Assembly: GCF_000411975.1 (NCBI RefSeq)
Contig: NZ_ASXG01000158.1
Location: 1-64,000, forward strand
DNA from: Amycolatopsis orientalis DSM 43388
Lineage (GTDB): Bacteria > Actinomycetota > Actinomycetes > Mycobacteriales > Pseudonocardiaceae
DNA length: 64,000 nucleotides
Reading direction: 5' to 3'
In this document: positions 32,856 through 41,550 of the stretch, piece by piece
Position numbering within the stretch: position 1 is the stretch's first letter
Layout of the letters: each line of letters starts with the position of its first letter
Notes under the pieces: generated by a model
Seen by the model: only the letters and a program-made list of their open reading frames with translations
Database searches by the model: none
What the model was told of the DNA's origin: nothing
Translations under genes and position numbers: made by a program

Positions 32856-33710
32856 TCACCCTTTCACGGCGCCTTGCATGATCCCGGCCACGATCTGGCG
32901 GCCGAGCAGGAGGAAGACGATGAGGATCGGAATCGTGGCCAGCGTGGTGCCGGCGAGCACCAGCGAATAGTCGACGTAGTAGCCGCTCTGCAGTTTCTCC
33001 AGCGCCACCTGCACGGTCGGATTGCCCGCGTCGAGCACCACCAGCGGCCACAGGAAATCGTTCCAGGAGGTCATGAACGTGAACATGGCGAGGATCGCCG
33101 CGGCCGGGCGGACGGCGGGCAGGCACACGTTCCAGAAGACCCGGATCATGCTGCAGCCGTCCACGCGCGCGGCTTCGATCAGCTCGTACGGCAATGCGTC
33201 CACTGTGTACTGCCGCATCCAGAACACGCCGAACGCGGTGACCAGGTTCGGCACGATCACCGACTGCAGGCCGCCCGCCCAGCCGAGCTTCGACATCGCG
33301 ATGAACAACGGGATGATGCCGAGCTGGGTCGGCACCGCGAGCGTCACCACGATGAACACGAACAAACCGTTGCGGCCGCGGAAGCGCAATTTGGCGAAGG
33401 CGAATCCGGCCAGCGACGAGAACAGCACCGTGGTGAGCGTGACCGTGCCGGACACGATGACGCTGTTGGCCAGCGCCCGCCAGAACGGAACCGTGTCGAA
33501 AACGCGGGCCGCGTTGGCGAAGAAGTTGCCGCCCGGCAGCAGCGGCGGAATCCGTTCGGTGAGCATTCCGTTGTCGCGGCTGGCCACGAGGAACGACCAG
33601 TAGAACGGGAACAGTGAGCCGAGCACGAACACGACCAGCACGCCGTAAGTCGCCTTGCGCGGTTTGCCGAGCCGGGCCGCGCCCGCCCGCAAAGTGGATT
33701 GCATGCTCAT
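32856..33710 (-). CDS. cebG: Cellobiose ABC transporter permease (CebG-type)
   Basis: This 284-residue MalG-type inner-membrane permease has the coupling loop YELIEAARVDGCSMIRVFWN, then VCLPAVRPA, and a first span VLVVFVLGSLFPFYWSFLVA. The start may be ATG 33710 or the second ATG 33704. It overlaps cebF by 4 nt. The 50-53 kb operon has a close paralogue. As is usual for this family, no ATPase is encoded here; MsiK from elsewhere in the genome would energise it (family knowledge). Confidence 0.93.
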   Translation of the reverse strand: MSMQSTLRAGAARLGKPRKATYGVLVVFVLGSLFPFYWSFLVASRDNGMLTERIPPLLPGGNFFANAARVFDTVPFWRALANSVIVSGTVTLTTVLFSSLAGFAFAKLRFRGRNGLFVFIVVTLAVPTQLGIIPLFIAMSKLGWAGGLQSVIVPNLVTAFGVFWMRQYTVDALPYELIEAARVDGCSMIRVFWNVCLPAVRPAAAILAMFTFMTSWNDFLWPLVVLDAGNPTVQVALEKLQSGYYVDYSLVLAGTTLATIPILIVFLLLGRQIVAGIMQGAVKG

Positions 33711-34687
33711 GCGCGCCTCCCCGCGAGCCGTCCGGTGACGAAGTAGTTGATCAGCGCGATCACGACGATGATCAGGAAAAGCACCCACGCGATCGCGGAC
33801 GCGTAGCCGAGATTGAAATTCTCGAAAGCGGTCTGATACAGATACAGCGTCACGGTCTGGAATTGATGGGTGGAACCGCCGTTGTTCGACCCGGGCATCG
33901 CGTCGAACAGTTTGGGCTCGGTGAAGATCTGCAGTCCGCCGATCGTCGAGGTGATGGCGACGAAGATCAGCGTGGGCCGGAGCAGCGGCAACGTCACGTG
34001 GGTGAACCGGCGTACGGCGCCCGCGCCGTCGATGAGCGCGGCCTCGTGCAATTCCTTCGGAATCGCTTGCATGGCCGCGAGAACGATCAACGCGTTGTAG
34101 CCGGTCCACCGCCAGTTCACCATGATCGCGATGGCGACGTGGCTGGCGAACCGGTTGGCCTGCCAGTCCACTGGGGACAGTCCGAGGGTTTGGAGCACGC
34201 CGTTGACCAGCCCGTACCGCGGCCCGAAGAGATTCGCGAAGATAATCCCGAGTGCCACCAGGCTGGCCGCGTAGGGGAGCAGAATGCCGACGCGCCACCC
34301 GGTCGCGCCGCGCAGCCGCAGCGTGAGCACCGCGGCGAGCAGCACCGCGATGATCAGCTGGGGCACGCTGGACAGCAGGAAGATGCTGACCGTGTTTTCC
34401 AGCGCGTGCCAGAACTGCGCGTCGGCGAACAGTTCCTTGAAGTTGTCCAGGCCGATGAAATCGGGATTGTCGTCTCCGGCTTCCCAATGGAACAGCGAGA
34501 CGTACGCGGTGTACAGCAACGGGAACATGCCCGCGATGGCGAACACGATGAAGAACGGCGCCACGTAGAGATACGGCGAGACTTTGACGTCCCAGCGCGC
34601 CAACCGGTCGCGCAGGCCGGGCCGCGGCGCGGCCTGCTGCCGCGTCGTGGCCCGGCTCTCTGGAGTGACCTTGTCGGTGACAGTCAT
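33707..34687 (-). CDS. cebF: Cellobiose ABC transporter permease (CebF-type)
   Basis: This 326-residue MalF-type permease has about six spans, beginning YLYVAPFFIVFAIAGMFPLL. Its coupling loop is KELHEAALIDGAGAVRRFTH, then VTLPLLRP. A charged cytoplasmic N-terminus of 40 residues precedes it. It starts 2 nt after cebE and overlaps cebG by 4 nt. It forms a heterodimeric pore with CebG. Confidence 0.93.
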   Translation of the reverse strand: MTVTDKVTPESRATTRQQAAPRPGLRDRLARWDVKVSPYLYVAPFFIVFAIAGMFPLLYTAYVSLFHWEAGDDNPDFIGLDNFKELFADAQFWHALENTVSIFLLSSVPQLIIAVLLAAVLTLRLRGATGWRVGILLPYAASLVALGIIFANLFGPRYGLVNGVLQTLGLSPVDWQANRFASHVAIAIMVNWRWTGYNALIVLAAMQAIPKELHEAALIDGAGAVRRFTHVTLPLLRPTLIFVAITSTIGGLQIFTEPKLFDAMPGSNNGGSTHQFQTVTLYLYQTAFENFNLGYASAIAWVLFLIIVVIALINYFVTGRLAGRRA

Positions 34688-34689
34688 CG

Positions 34690-35988
34690 TCAGTGGACGA
34701 GTTTCTTCGCGCCGTCGACCAGCCGCTGCCAGCCGTCCGCGGCCGAGGCGCCCTGTTCCACCGACTGCAGTGCCGGGCTGGCTACGTTTTCCTGGATCTG
34801 GCCGTCATTCGGGCCCTTGTACTGCGGCTTCGCCACCTTCTTCGCCTGCTCGGCGAACAGCTCGCCGATCTTCGCGCCGCCGAAGTACGCGTCGGTCGCG
34901 TTCAGCAGCTGCGGGCTTTCCAGCGCCTTCGTCTGGCTCGGGAAGTTGCTCTTGGCCTCGAACGCCTTGATCTGCTGCTCCGGCGCGGTGAGCCAGGCGG
35001 CCAGCTCCGCGGCCTCCCGCGGGTGCTTGCTCTGCTTCGGCACCGTCAGATACGAACCGCCCCAGTTGCCGCCTCCGCCGGGAAACGCCGCGGTGACCGC
35101 CCATTTGCCCGCGTTGTCCGGCCCGGCCTGCTCCTTGATCACGCCGAGCATCCACGCCGGGCAGGCCTTCGTGGCGAACGCGCTCTGCTTGAACCCGGAG
35201 TTCCATTCGTTGCTGAACGCGGTGAGTTTCGCCGATTCGCCCTTCGCGACCGCGTCGGTCACCTTCGTCCAGGCGTCCTTGATGCCTTGGTTGTTGTCCA
35301 GGGTGAGCTTGTCGTTGGTGTCGAGGTAGCCGACCGGAAGCTGGTTGACCATGGAGTTGAAGTTCTGCGCCGCCGAATCGAACCACGCCTTGCCGGTTTT
35401 GGCGGTGTACTGGGCGCCCGCCGCGAAATAGCTGTCCCACGTCGCGAACAGCGGTTTCACTGACTCCGGGTCGCTGGGCAGCCCGGCCGCGGCGAGCAGG
35501 TCCTTGCGGTAGCACATGGCGAGCGGGCCGATGTCCGTGCCGTAGCCGATGAGCTTGCCGTTCTTGTCTTTGCCCGCGTCGTATTTCCACGAAAGCCACC
35601 GGTCCGGCGTGACGTCCGAGGGGCCGATCTGGCTCAGGTCGTTGAACTTCGAGGACTTGCTGAGGATGTCCGACAGGTGGCCTTCCTCGACGGCCTGCAC
35701 GTCGGCGAGACCGGAACCGGCCGCGAGTTTGGTCATCATGTCCTGGGCGTACGGCCCGCCCTGCCCGGTTTTGCGGTGGGTGATCTTGATGTTCGGGTGC
35801 AGCCGCTCGTACTCCGGGATGAGCGCCTCGTAGCCGAACTCCGTGAACGTCGCGAGCGTCAGTTCCACGTGCTCGTTCGGCCCGGCTGCCGCGGGCACGT
35901 CGCCATCGCCGCCGCCGCACGCCGCGGCGCACGCCGCGGTCATCGTGATGCCCAGTGCCAGCACCAGGCCCTTCCGGAACGTTGTCAC
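34690..35988 (-). CDS. cebE: Cellobiose-binding ABC transporter lipoprotein (CebE-type)
   Basis: This SBP family 1 receptor of about 432 residues has a signal peptide with overlapping lipobox candidates TAAC and AAAC (C20 or C24). The mature protein begins VELTLATFTEFGYEALIPEY, close to Streptomyces CebE and to the receptor at 50021. GTG 35988 is preferred over TTG 35997 because AAGGGG lies 8 nt before it and would abut the TTG. A perfect CebR box lies 27 nt upstream. It captures cellobiose and cellotriose outside the membrane. Confidence 0.92.
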   Translation of the reverse strand: MTTFRKGLVLALGITMTAACAAACGGGDGDVPAAAGPNEHVELTLATFTEFGYEALIPEYERLHPNIKITHRKTGQGGPYAQDMMTKLAAGSGLADVQAVEEGHLSDILSKSSKFNDLSQIGPSDVTPDRWLSWKYDAGKDKNGKLIGYGTDIGPLAMCYRKDLLAAAGLPSDPESVKPLFATWDSYFAAGAQYTAKTGKAWFDSAAQNFNSMVNQLPVGYLDTNDKLTLDNNQGIKDAWTKVTDAVAKGESAKLTAFSNEWNSGFKQSAFATKACPAWMLGVIKEQAGPDNAGKWAVTAAFPGGGGNWGGSYLTVPKQSKHPREAAELAAWLTAPEQQIKAFEAKSNFPSQTKALESPQLLNATDAYFGGAKIGELFAEQAKKVAKPQYKGPNDGQIQENVASPALQSVEQGASAADGWQRLVDGAKKLVH

Positions 35989-36014
35989 CGTCGTCAACCC
36001 CTTGGAAGTCGTTC

Positions 36015-36028
36015 TGGGAGCGCTCCCA
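36015..36028. promoter_or_regulatory. CebR operator before cebE
   Basis: TGGGAGCGCTCCCA, a perfect 14-bp palindrome identical to the CebR box of Streptomyces, 27 nt upstream of the preferred cebE start. CebR binding should repress cebEFG-bglC until cellobiose or cellotriose is present. Confidence 0.95.
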
Positions 36029-36078
36029 GATGCCGCACGAGTGTGTTGCAGGTAACGAGGGATGTCAAGGCCACAGTC

Positions 36079-36096
36079 TCCGGGAGCGCTCCCGGA
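36079..36096. promoter_or_regulatory. Second CebR-type operator before cebR
   Basis: An 18-bp perfect palindrome with core CGGGAGCGCTCCCG, one base pair different from the box before cebE at the outer positions. It lies 46-64 nt before cebR, consistent with autoregulation. Confidence 0.85.
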
Positions 36097-36142
36097 AGAG
36101 CGCGGCTAAGCTGGCCCAACCGACTGTCAGGGGGTGGGCGAA

Positions 36143-37180
36143 GTGGTGCCTCGGTCCGAGGACGAACGGCCGACGCTGGAGGACGTCGCGGCGTTCGCCG
36201 GGGTGTCGCGGTCCACCGCGTCGCGGGCGCTGAACGGCGACGCGTACGTCAGCGCGCGCTCGCGCGAGAAGGTGCTGGCCGCCGCGCGGGACCTCGGGTA
36301 TTCGCCGAATCAGGCCGCGCGCTCGCTCGTCACCCGGCGGACCGGCGCGATCGCGGTGGTGCTGTCGGAGCCGGAAGCGCGGCTCCTCGACGATCCGTAC
36401 CGGACCGCGGTGATGCGCGCGGGCTATCGGGAGCTGGCCGACGTTGGCTGCCAGATGGTGCTGCTTTTCAGCGACACCCGAGAGGACCTCGGGCGCACCG
36501 TGCGGTTCCTCGAGGGCGGGCACGTCGACGGCGTCCTCGTCTTCGCTCCGCACCGCGCCGATCCGCTGCCCCGGGCGCTGCGGCTGCTCAAGCTGCCGAC
36601 GGTGTTCGGCGGGCAGGCCGCCGATCTGCGCCGGGGCGTGCACCTGGTCGACTTCGACAACGAGGGCGGGGCCCGGCAGGCGGTGACGCACCTGGTGGAA
36701 TCCGGCCGCCGCCGGATCGCGACGATCGCCGGACCGCAGGATCAGGGCGCGCCGATCGACCGGCTCGCCGGCTGGCGCAAAACACTCGAGGACGCCGGGA
36801 TCGACCCGTCCGGCCTGGCCGAGGAAGCCGACTTCACCCTGGCCGGCGGCGCGAAAGCAATGGCCGCGCTGCTGGAGCGGGCGCCGGACCTGGACGCGGT
36901 GTTCGTCGGCAGCGACATGATGGCGGTGGGTGCGCTGCGCACGCTTTCGGACGCCGGCCGCGACGTGCCCGGCGATGTCGCGGTGGTCAGCTTCGACGAC
37001 AACGCCGCGCTAGCCCCGACGATGACCCCGCCGTTGACCTCGGTGCATCAGGATCCGCGCGAACAGGTCCACGCGATGGTCTCGACGCTGATGCGGCTGC
37101 TGGACGGAGAGGACGTCCCGCCGGGTGCGCAGATCCTGCCGGTCTCGCTGGTCGTCCGCGAGTCCAGTCAGCCCAGCTAG
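36143..37180 (+). CDS. cebR: LacI-family repressor of cellobiose uptake
   Basis: This LacI/GalR regulator of about 345 residues has the HTH (TLEDVAAFAGVSRSTASRAL) at the N-terminus and a periplasmic-binding-like effector domain (VDGVLVFAPHR, VFVGSDMMAVGALRTL, VAVVSFDDNAALAPTMTPPL). Start GTG 36143 or 36146 is preferred over GTG 36134 because GGGGTGG lies 6-8 nt before them. It is divergent from cebE with two CebR-type palindromes between. It should bind these and release on cello-oligosaccharides. Confidence 0.93.
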   Translation: MVPRSEDERPTLEDVAAFAGVSRSTASRALNGDAYVSARSREKVLAAARDLGYSPNQAARSLVTRRTGAIAVVLSEPEARLLDDPYRTAVMRAGYRELADVGCQMVLLFSDTREDLGRTVRFLEGGHVDGVLVFAPHRADPLPRALRLLKLPTVFGGQAADLRRGVHLVDFDNEGGARQAVTHLVESGRRRIATIAGPQDQGAPIDRLAGWRKTLEDAGIDPSGLAEEADFTLAGGAKAMAALLERAPDLDAVFVGSDMMAVGALRTLSDAGRDVPGDVAVVSFDDNAALAPTMTPPLTSVHQDPREQVHAMVSTLMRLLDGEDVPPGAQILPVSLVVRESSQPS

Positions 37181-37230
37181 GCCGGTCGGCCTGGGACCCC
37201 TCCCGGCCGGGTCGCCTTACCTTCCCCGGC

Positions 37231-38574
37231 ATGGGAGCGAACGAGGGGCGCGGCCGGGCCGCCGCCGCGCGGGTGCGGGAGGTCTCGACGCCCGAGCTGT
37301 ACCGGCGCAACCCGTTCCGGATCGTCGGGCTCACCACGACCGCGACGCGGCGGGAGGTGCGGGAGCGGCGTCTTCGAGTCCTGGGGGTGCTCGAAGTCGG
37401 CGGCGCGGCGCCGGAAGGGGTGCCCGCGGACGCGACTGTCGACGAGGTGCGGGCGGCCTTCGACGCGCTCGGCAACACCGAACACCGGTTCGTCGACGAG
37501 ATCTTCTGGATCTGGGGCCTGCCCGCCGACTGCGGGTGTCCGCTCCAATTGCACCGCAAGCACGACAACGCGGTCGCGGCCTACGCGGCGGCTCTCGACG
37601 CGGAAGCCGACCGCACCGACGACCATCCCACTCCACTGTGGACTGAAGCCGCGCGGTGCTGGGCGGTGGTTCTGCGGAGCGAATCGTTCTGGCGGCATCT
37701 GAACCACCGGGTCGAGAAGCTGGGCGATCGGCGGCTTGACGAATCTACTGTGGACGGACTGCGCACCGCGTTGCCGGACGCGGTGCTCGCACCGTTGATC
37801 GAAGTGGCCACGAGGTCGGCCGAGCCGCGGCGGTTCACCGGGTATCTCGCGTTGTTCGGGGCGGACCGGCACACGGTCGAGGACGCGCGGTCGGCGATTG
37901 CCGACGGGACTTACCGGCGGATCGAGGCGTTGCTCAAAGACCTTCGGGGCGATCTGGACGGCAACCGGGTGCGGGCGGCTGCGGAGCGGGCTGTCGAGGA
38001 GGTCGAGCCGCTGTTCGACCGGCTCGAAGAGGTGGTGCCGCGGGAGGAATTCCGCCGGACGGCGTCGCTTGCCGAGTCGATCGCGGTGGTGGCGAACAAC
38101 ATCGGGGTCGCGCTGGCCGAGTTGAGGGGCGGGTCGACGAGTCTGATCCGAGAGGTGTTCGCGGTCGCCCGGCGGTACAGCCGTGACCCGGTGACCCTGG
38201 AAGCAGTGGCGCGCAACGAGATCGCAGCCACGGCGTATGTACCGAGTCCGCCACCGAGGAAGGAACCCTCCGCGGCTCGGGTTTTCGGCGCGTTGCTGCA
38301 CGCGGTGGCGGCGACGGTGTTCCTGGCGTTGAAGCTTCCGGAAGAGGTGTTTCCGGCGAGCATGTTTCTCGGCGCGGTTCCGGGCGCGTTGACGAACTGC
38401 CTCGTCGCGGCACGGCCGTGGACCAGCCCAAGGCGATATCCGGCTTTGCTGGGGCTGGACGTGGTGGTCTACCTCGGGCTCAGTCCGGTCGAGCTGCCGT
38501 ATTGGCTGGCCATTGTCGTAGCGGTGGTGCTGTTGTACGTCGCTCCGTTCGTTCGGGTGAAGAGGGGCTTGTGA
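37231..38574 (+). CDS. Membrane protein of the divergent Hsp70 locus, possible J-domain-like N-terminus
   Basis: This 447-residue protein begins with PELYRRNPFRIVGLTTTATR then REVRERRLRVLG, reminiscent of the start of J-domains (NPF-x-x-L-G-x-x-x-x-A-T-x-x-E-I) but without a visible HPD. A long helical region (to about 340) is followed by about four hydrophobic spans (350-440). No Shine-Dalgarno; TACCTT ends 7 nt before ATG 37231, so it may be leaderless. It starts a four-gene unit with GrpE-like, Hsp70 and TPR genes (1-nt overlap with the next), which suggests a membrane-bound co-chaperone. That role is inference. Confidence 0.75.
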   Translation: MGANEGRGRAAAARVREVSTPELYRRNPFRIVGLTTTATRREVRERRLRVLGVLEVGGAAPEGVPADATVDEVRAAFDALGNTEHRFVDEIFWIWGLPADCGCPLQLHRKHDNAVAAYAAALDAEADRTDDHPTPLWTEAARCWAVVLRSESFWRHLNHRVEKLGDRRLDESTVDGLRTALPDAVLAPLIEVATRSAEPRRFTGYLALFGADRHTVEDARSAIADGTYRRIEALLKDLRGDLDGNRVRAAAERAVEEVEPLFDRLEEVVPREEFRRTASLAESIAVVANNIGVALAELRGGSTSLIREVFAVARRYSRDPVTLEAVARNEIAATAYVPSPPPRKEPSAARVFGALLHAVAATVFLALKLPEEVFPASMFLGAVPGALTNCLVAARPWTSPRRYPALLGLDVVVYLGLSPVELPYWLAIVVAVVLLYVAPFVRVKRGL

Positions 38575-39074
38575 TGCGAGACCGGCGGAGCGAAGAAGCG
38601 CGGCAACGCAGACAGCACAAGGAGTTCCGGATCGCCGAACCTGGCCTGCGGGAAGAGGAACGCGCTCGGCTTCGCGAGGCGCTTCACCAACTTTCCGCCG
38701 TCTTGGCCACAACGGACAATGCGCCGTCACTGTCCGAAGCGGACTTGGCGGAAGCGGCGACAGCGTTGTGGCGGGCGCGGCGCAAGCTCGCCGGGGTCGA
38801 GGACCGGGTGGCGCGGCAGGCGGGCCGGTTCCTCAGCGCGAGCCAGGACGCGCTCGACGCGGCCGGGGTGCTCGTGCAGGACCACGACCGGATTCCGTTC
38901 GGCTTCGGGATGGCGCTCGAGGTGCTGTTGTTCCAGGACGAACCGGACCTGGACGTCGAGCGGGTGGTGGAGACCGTGCGGCCGTCGATTTACCTGACCG
39001 GCCGCCGGATCCAGATGGGACAGGTCATCGTCGGGCGCCCGGCCGCCCGGGAGAACGGGGAAGCGGATGCGTGA
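38574..39074 (+). CDS. GrpE-like putative nucleotide exchange factor
   Basis: This 166-residue protein has a helical N-terminal half (EEERARLREALHQLSAVLAT) and a C-terminal part (DVERVVETVRPSIYLTGRRI, QMGQVIVGRP) that resembles the GrpE beta-domain (VVEEVxxGYxLGDRxLRPAxVxV). It lies between the membrane protein and a divergent Hsp70, overlapping them by 1 and 8 nt. The simplest reading is a dedicated exchange factor for that Hsp70. Similarity is modest, so this is a well-supported guess rather than an assignment. Confidence 0.72.
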   Translation: MRDRRSEEARQRRQHKEFRIAEPGLREEERARLREALHQLSAVLATTDNAPSLSEADLAEAATALWRARRKLAGVEDRVARQAGRFLSASQDALDAAGVLVQDHDRIPFGFGMALEVLLFQDEPDLDVERVVETVRPSIYLTGRRIQMGQVIVGRPAARENGEADA

Positions 39075-41550
39075 CACGATCGATTTCGGAATCGACCTCG
39101 GCACCACGAACAGCGCGATCGCCGTGCTGGAGGCCGGCGCGGTGTCGGTGATCAAGAACAACGCGCAGATGGATTACACGCCGTCCGCGGTCTGGATCCG
39201 CAAACGCGGCGTGATCGAGGTCGGCGCCGGGGCGCGGCGCCGGCTCGAGGACGACCCGGACAGCGTGCAGATCGAATTCAAGCAGTCCATGGGGCTGCCG
39301 GACGCGAAGCGGGAATTCCCGAAAGCCGGCGTCAGCATGACGCCGGTGGAACTGTCCGCGGAAGTGCTGCGGACGTTGCGCGGCTCCGTTGCCGGCGAAA
39401 TGCCGGACGCGGCGGTGATCACCGTGCCCGCGGCGTTCTTGCTCAACCAGACCGAAGCGACGCAGGAAGCCGCGAAACTGGCCGGGTTCACCGGGAACTG
39501 CCCGCTGCTGCAGGAACCGACCGCGGCGGCGTTCGCGTTCGGCTTCCAGAACGAGAGCAAAGGCGCGCACTGGATGGTGTTCGACCTCGGCGGCGGGACC
39601 TTCGACTCCGCGGTGGTCAGCACCGTCGAGGGGGAACTGAGCGTGCTGCACCACGCGGGCGACACCCACCTCGGCGGACGCAACATCGATCAGGCAGTGC
39701 TGGACCAGGTGCTCGCGCCGGAGGCGGCCCGGCAGCTCGGTTTCCGCGAGTTCCATCGGGACAATCCGCGCTGGCGACGGAACTTCGCCCGGCTGCGCAG
39801 CGCCGCCGAGACCGCGAAAATCCAGCTCTCCCAGGCAGAACAGACTCAGGTGCTGCTCGACCTCGACCGCGGTGACGGCGAGGAAGAGATGTTCGAATAC
39901 ACCCTGCGCCGCGACCAGGTCGACCAGCTGGCGCGACCGTTCTACCTCCGCGCGGTGCAGTTGTGCCGGACCGCGTTGGGGTCGGCGAATCTGCGCCCGG
40001 CGGACATCGACCGGCTGCTCCTCGTCGGCGGCCCGACGCTCTCCCCGGGCCTGCGCGAATTGTTGGCCGATCCGTCGGCCGGCCTCGGCATTCCGCTCGA
40101 CCACAGTCAGGACCCGAGCACGGTAGTGGCGCGCGGTGCGGCCGCGTATGCCGGAACAGTGGCGCGCCCGCGAACCGTACGCCCGGCGAAGCGCGGGGAG
40201 TACTCGCTGGAACTGTCCTATCCGGCCACCACCAGCCTGCCGAGGGTGCCGGTGTCCGGCCGCTGTTCGACGGACGGTCCGGCAGACTGGGCCAGGTTCC
40301 GCATCGCGCTCAGCGCGCCGCAGCGGAGGCCGAGCTATCGGACCTCCGAAGTCTCGCTTTCCGCGGACGGCACCTTCACTGTCGACGCGGTACTCGACGA
40401 GCTGAGCGCGAACCGCTTCGAAATCGAGCTGCTCGACGCGACCGGTACGCGCGTTCCGGTGCGGCCGGACTCGCTCACGATCACCCACCAGCTCAACGAA
40501 ATGATGGGCCAGACGGTGGTCAACACGGTCGGGCTGACCGAGGCCGACGGATCCTTCACTCCCATGCTGATGAAGAACTCGCCGTTGCCGGCGGCGAAAC
40601 GGCAAACGTTCTTCACCACCGCGACCCTCCAGCGCGGCAACACCTCCTCGGTGATCCGGATCCCGGTCGCGGAGGGCGAACGCCGCCGCGGCGAGCGGAA
40701 CCAGCAGGTGGGCGTGATCGAGATCCGGGCCAAGGACGTGCGGTTCGACCTGCCGCGCGGCAGCGAGGTCGTGATGACCTTCGAGATGGACGATTCGCGG
40801 CGGGTGTCCGTGGTGGCCGAGGTTCCGTTGCTGGACAACGAGTTCGAGGCGGTCATCGACCTCAAACAGCAGCACGTGCCGGACCCGCAGACGCTGCGGC
40901 GGCTGCTGAACGAACTGGAAGCGCGGCACGAACAGGTGCGGACGCTGGTCGAGGGGACCCGGTCGGACCGGGCGCGCGGGCTGTTGCACAAGCTGGACGA
41001 GCAGGGCAGCGTCGCGGCGGTCCGGGAAGAGGTGCGGTCCGGCAGCACCGACGAGGGGGCTGCGGTCGCCGCGGAACGGCGGATGCGCGACGTGCAGGCG
41101 GACCTCGACGACATCGAGGCGGAGCTGCGCGTTCCCGAGGTGCTGGAACGGCTGCGGGACCAGCTCGGCCACTGCCGGGAGCTGGTCGACCGGGTGGGCG
41201 CGGACGAGGACCGCGCCGAACTGGCCGAGATCGAGCGCCGGTACGCGGCCATCGAGGAATCCCGCGACGTCGAGGCGGGCGAGCGGCTGTCCGAACGGGT
41301 GCTGGACCTGCAGGTGCTGCTGTTGCGCCGGGACGGGTCGCTGGATTTGGAGGTATTCAACGCGCTGCGGGCTTCGCGCGACACGATGACCGACCCGGCT
41401 CGTGCCCGGGAACTGATCCGCGAGGGCGAGCACGCGATCGCGACGTCGAACTGGGTCGCGCTGCCGGACGTCAACCGCCGGTTGCGTCGCCTGCTCCCGG
41501 ACGATCGGCCGGGCCAGCCGGGCGGCGGCATTCTTCGCGGGGAGCGGTGA
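39067..41550 (+). CDS. Divergent Hsp70-family ATPase
   Basis: This 827-residue protein is longer than DnaK (about 620). The nucleotide-binding domain is clear: IDLGTTNSAIAVLEAG (residues 7-22), DLGGGTFDSAVVS (about 176-188) and LLVGGPTLSPGLRELL (about 317-332). The middle resembles a substrate-binding beta domain. The C-terminus (about 600-800) is a long charged helical region with likely coiled coils (RMRDVQADLDDIEAELRVPE). The DnaK linker motif DVLLLD is not evident, which suggests altered coupling. It is not the housekeeping DnaK: no dnaJ, canonical grpE or hspR is adjacent. Coupled on both sides. Confidence 0.92.
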   Translation: MRDTIDFGIDLGTTNSAIAVLEAGAVSVIKNNAQMDYTPSAVWIRKRGVIEVGAGARRRLEDDPDSVQIEFKQSMGLPDAKREFPKAGVSMTPVELSAEVLRTLRGSVAGEMPDAAVITVPAAFLLNQTEATQEAAKLAGFTGNCPLLQEPTAAAFAFGFQNESKGAHWMVFDLGGGTFDSAVVSTVEGELSVLHHAGDTHLGGRNIDQAVLDQVLAPEAARQLGFREFHRDNPRWRRNFARLRSAAETAKIQLSQAEQTQVLLDLDRGDGEEEMFEYTLRRDQVDQLARPFYLRAVQLCRTALGSANLRPADIDRLLLVGGPTLSPGLRELLADPSAGLGIPLDHSQDPSTVVARGAAAYAGTVARPRTVRPAKRGEYSLELSYPATTSLPRVPVSGRCSTDGPADWARFRIALSAPQRRPSYRTSEVSLSADGTFTVDAVLDELSANRFEIELLDATGTRVPVRPDSLTITHQLNEMMGQTVVNTVGLTEADGSFTPMLMKNSPLPAAKRQTFFTTATLQRGNTSSVIRIPVAEGERRRGERNQQVGVIEIRAKDVRFDLPRGSEVVMTFEMDDSRRVSVVAEVPLLDNEFEAVIDLKQQHVPDPQTLRRLLNELEARHEQVRTLVEGTRSDRARGLLHKLDEQGSVAAVREEVRSGSTDEGAAVAAERRMRDVQADLDDIEAELRVPEVLERLRDQLGHCRELVDRVGADEDRAELAEIERRYAAIEESRDVEAGERLSERVLDLQVLLLRRDGSLDLEVFNALRASRDTMTDPARARELIREGEHAIATSNWVALPDVNRRLRRLLPDDRPGQPGGGILRGER

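Noticed and set aside
39067-41550. Housekeeping DnaK
   Set aside because: It is 200 residues too long, lacks an evident linker motif, and is not next to dnaJ, canonical grpE or hspR.
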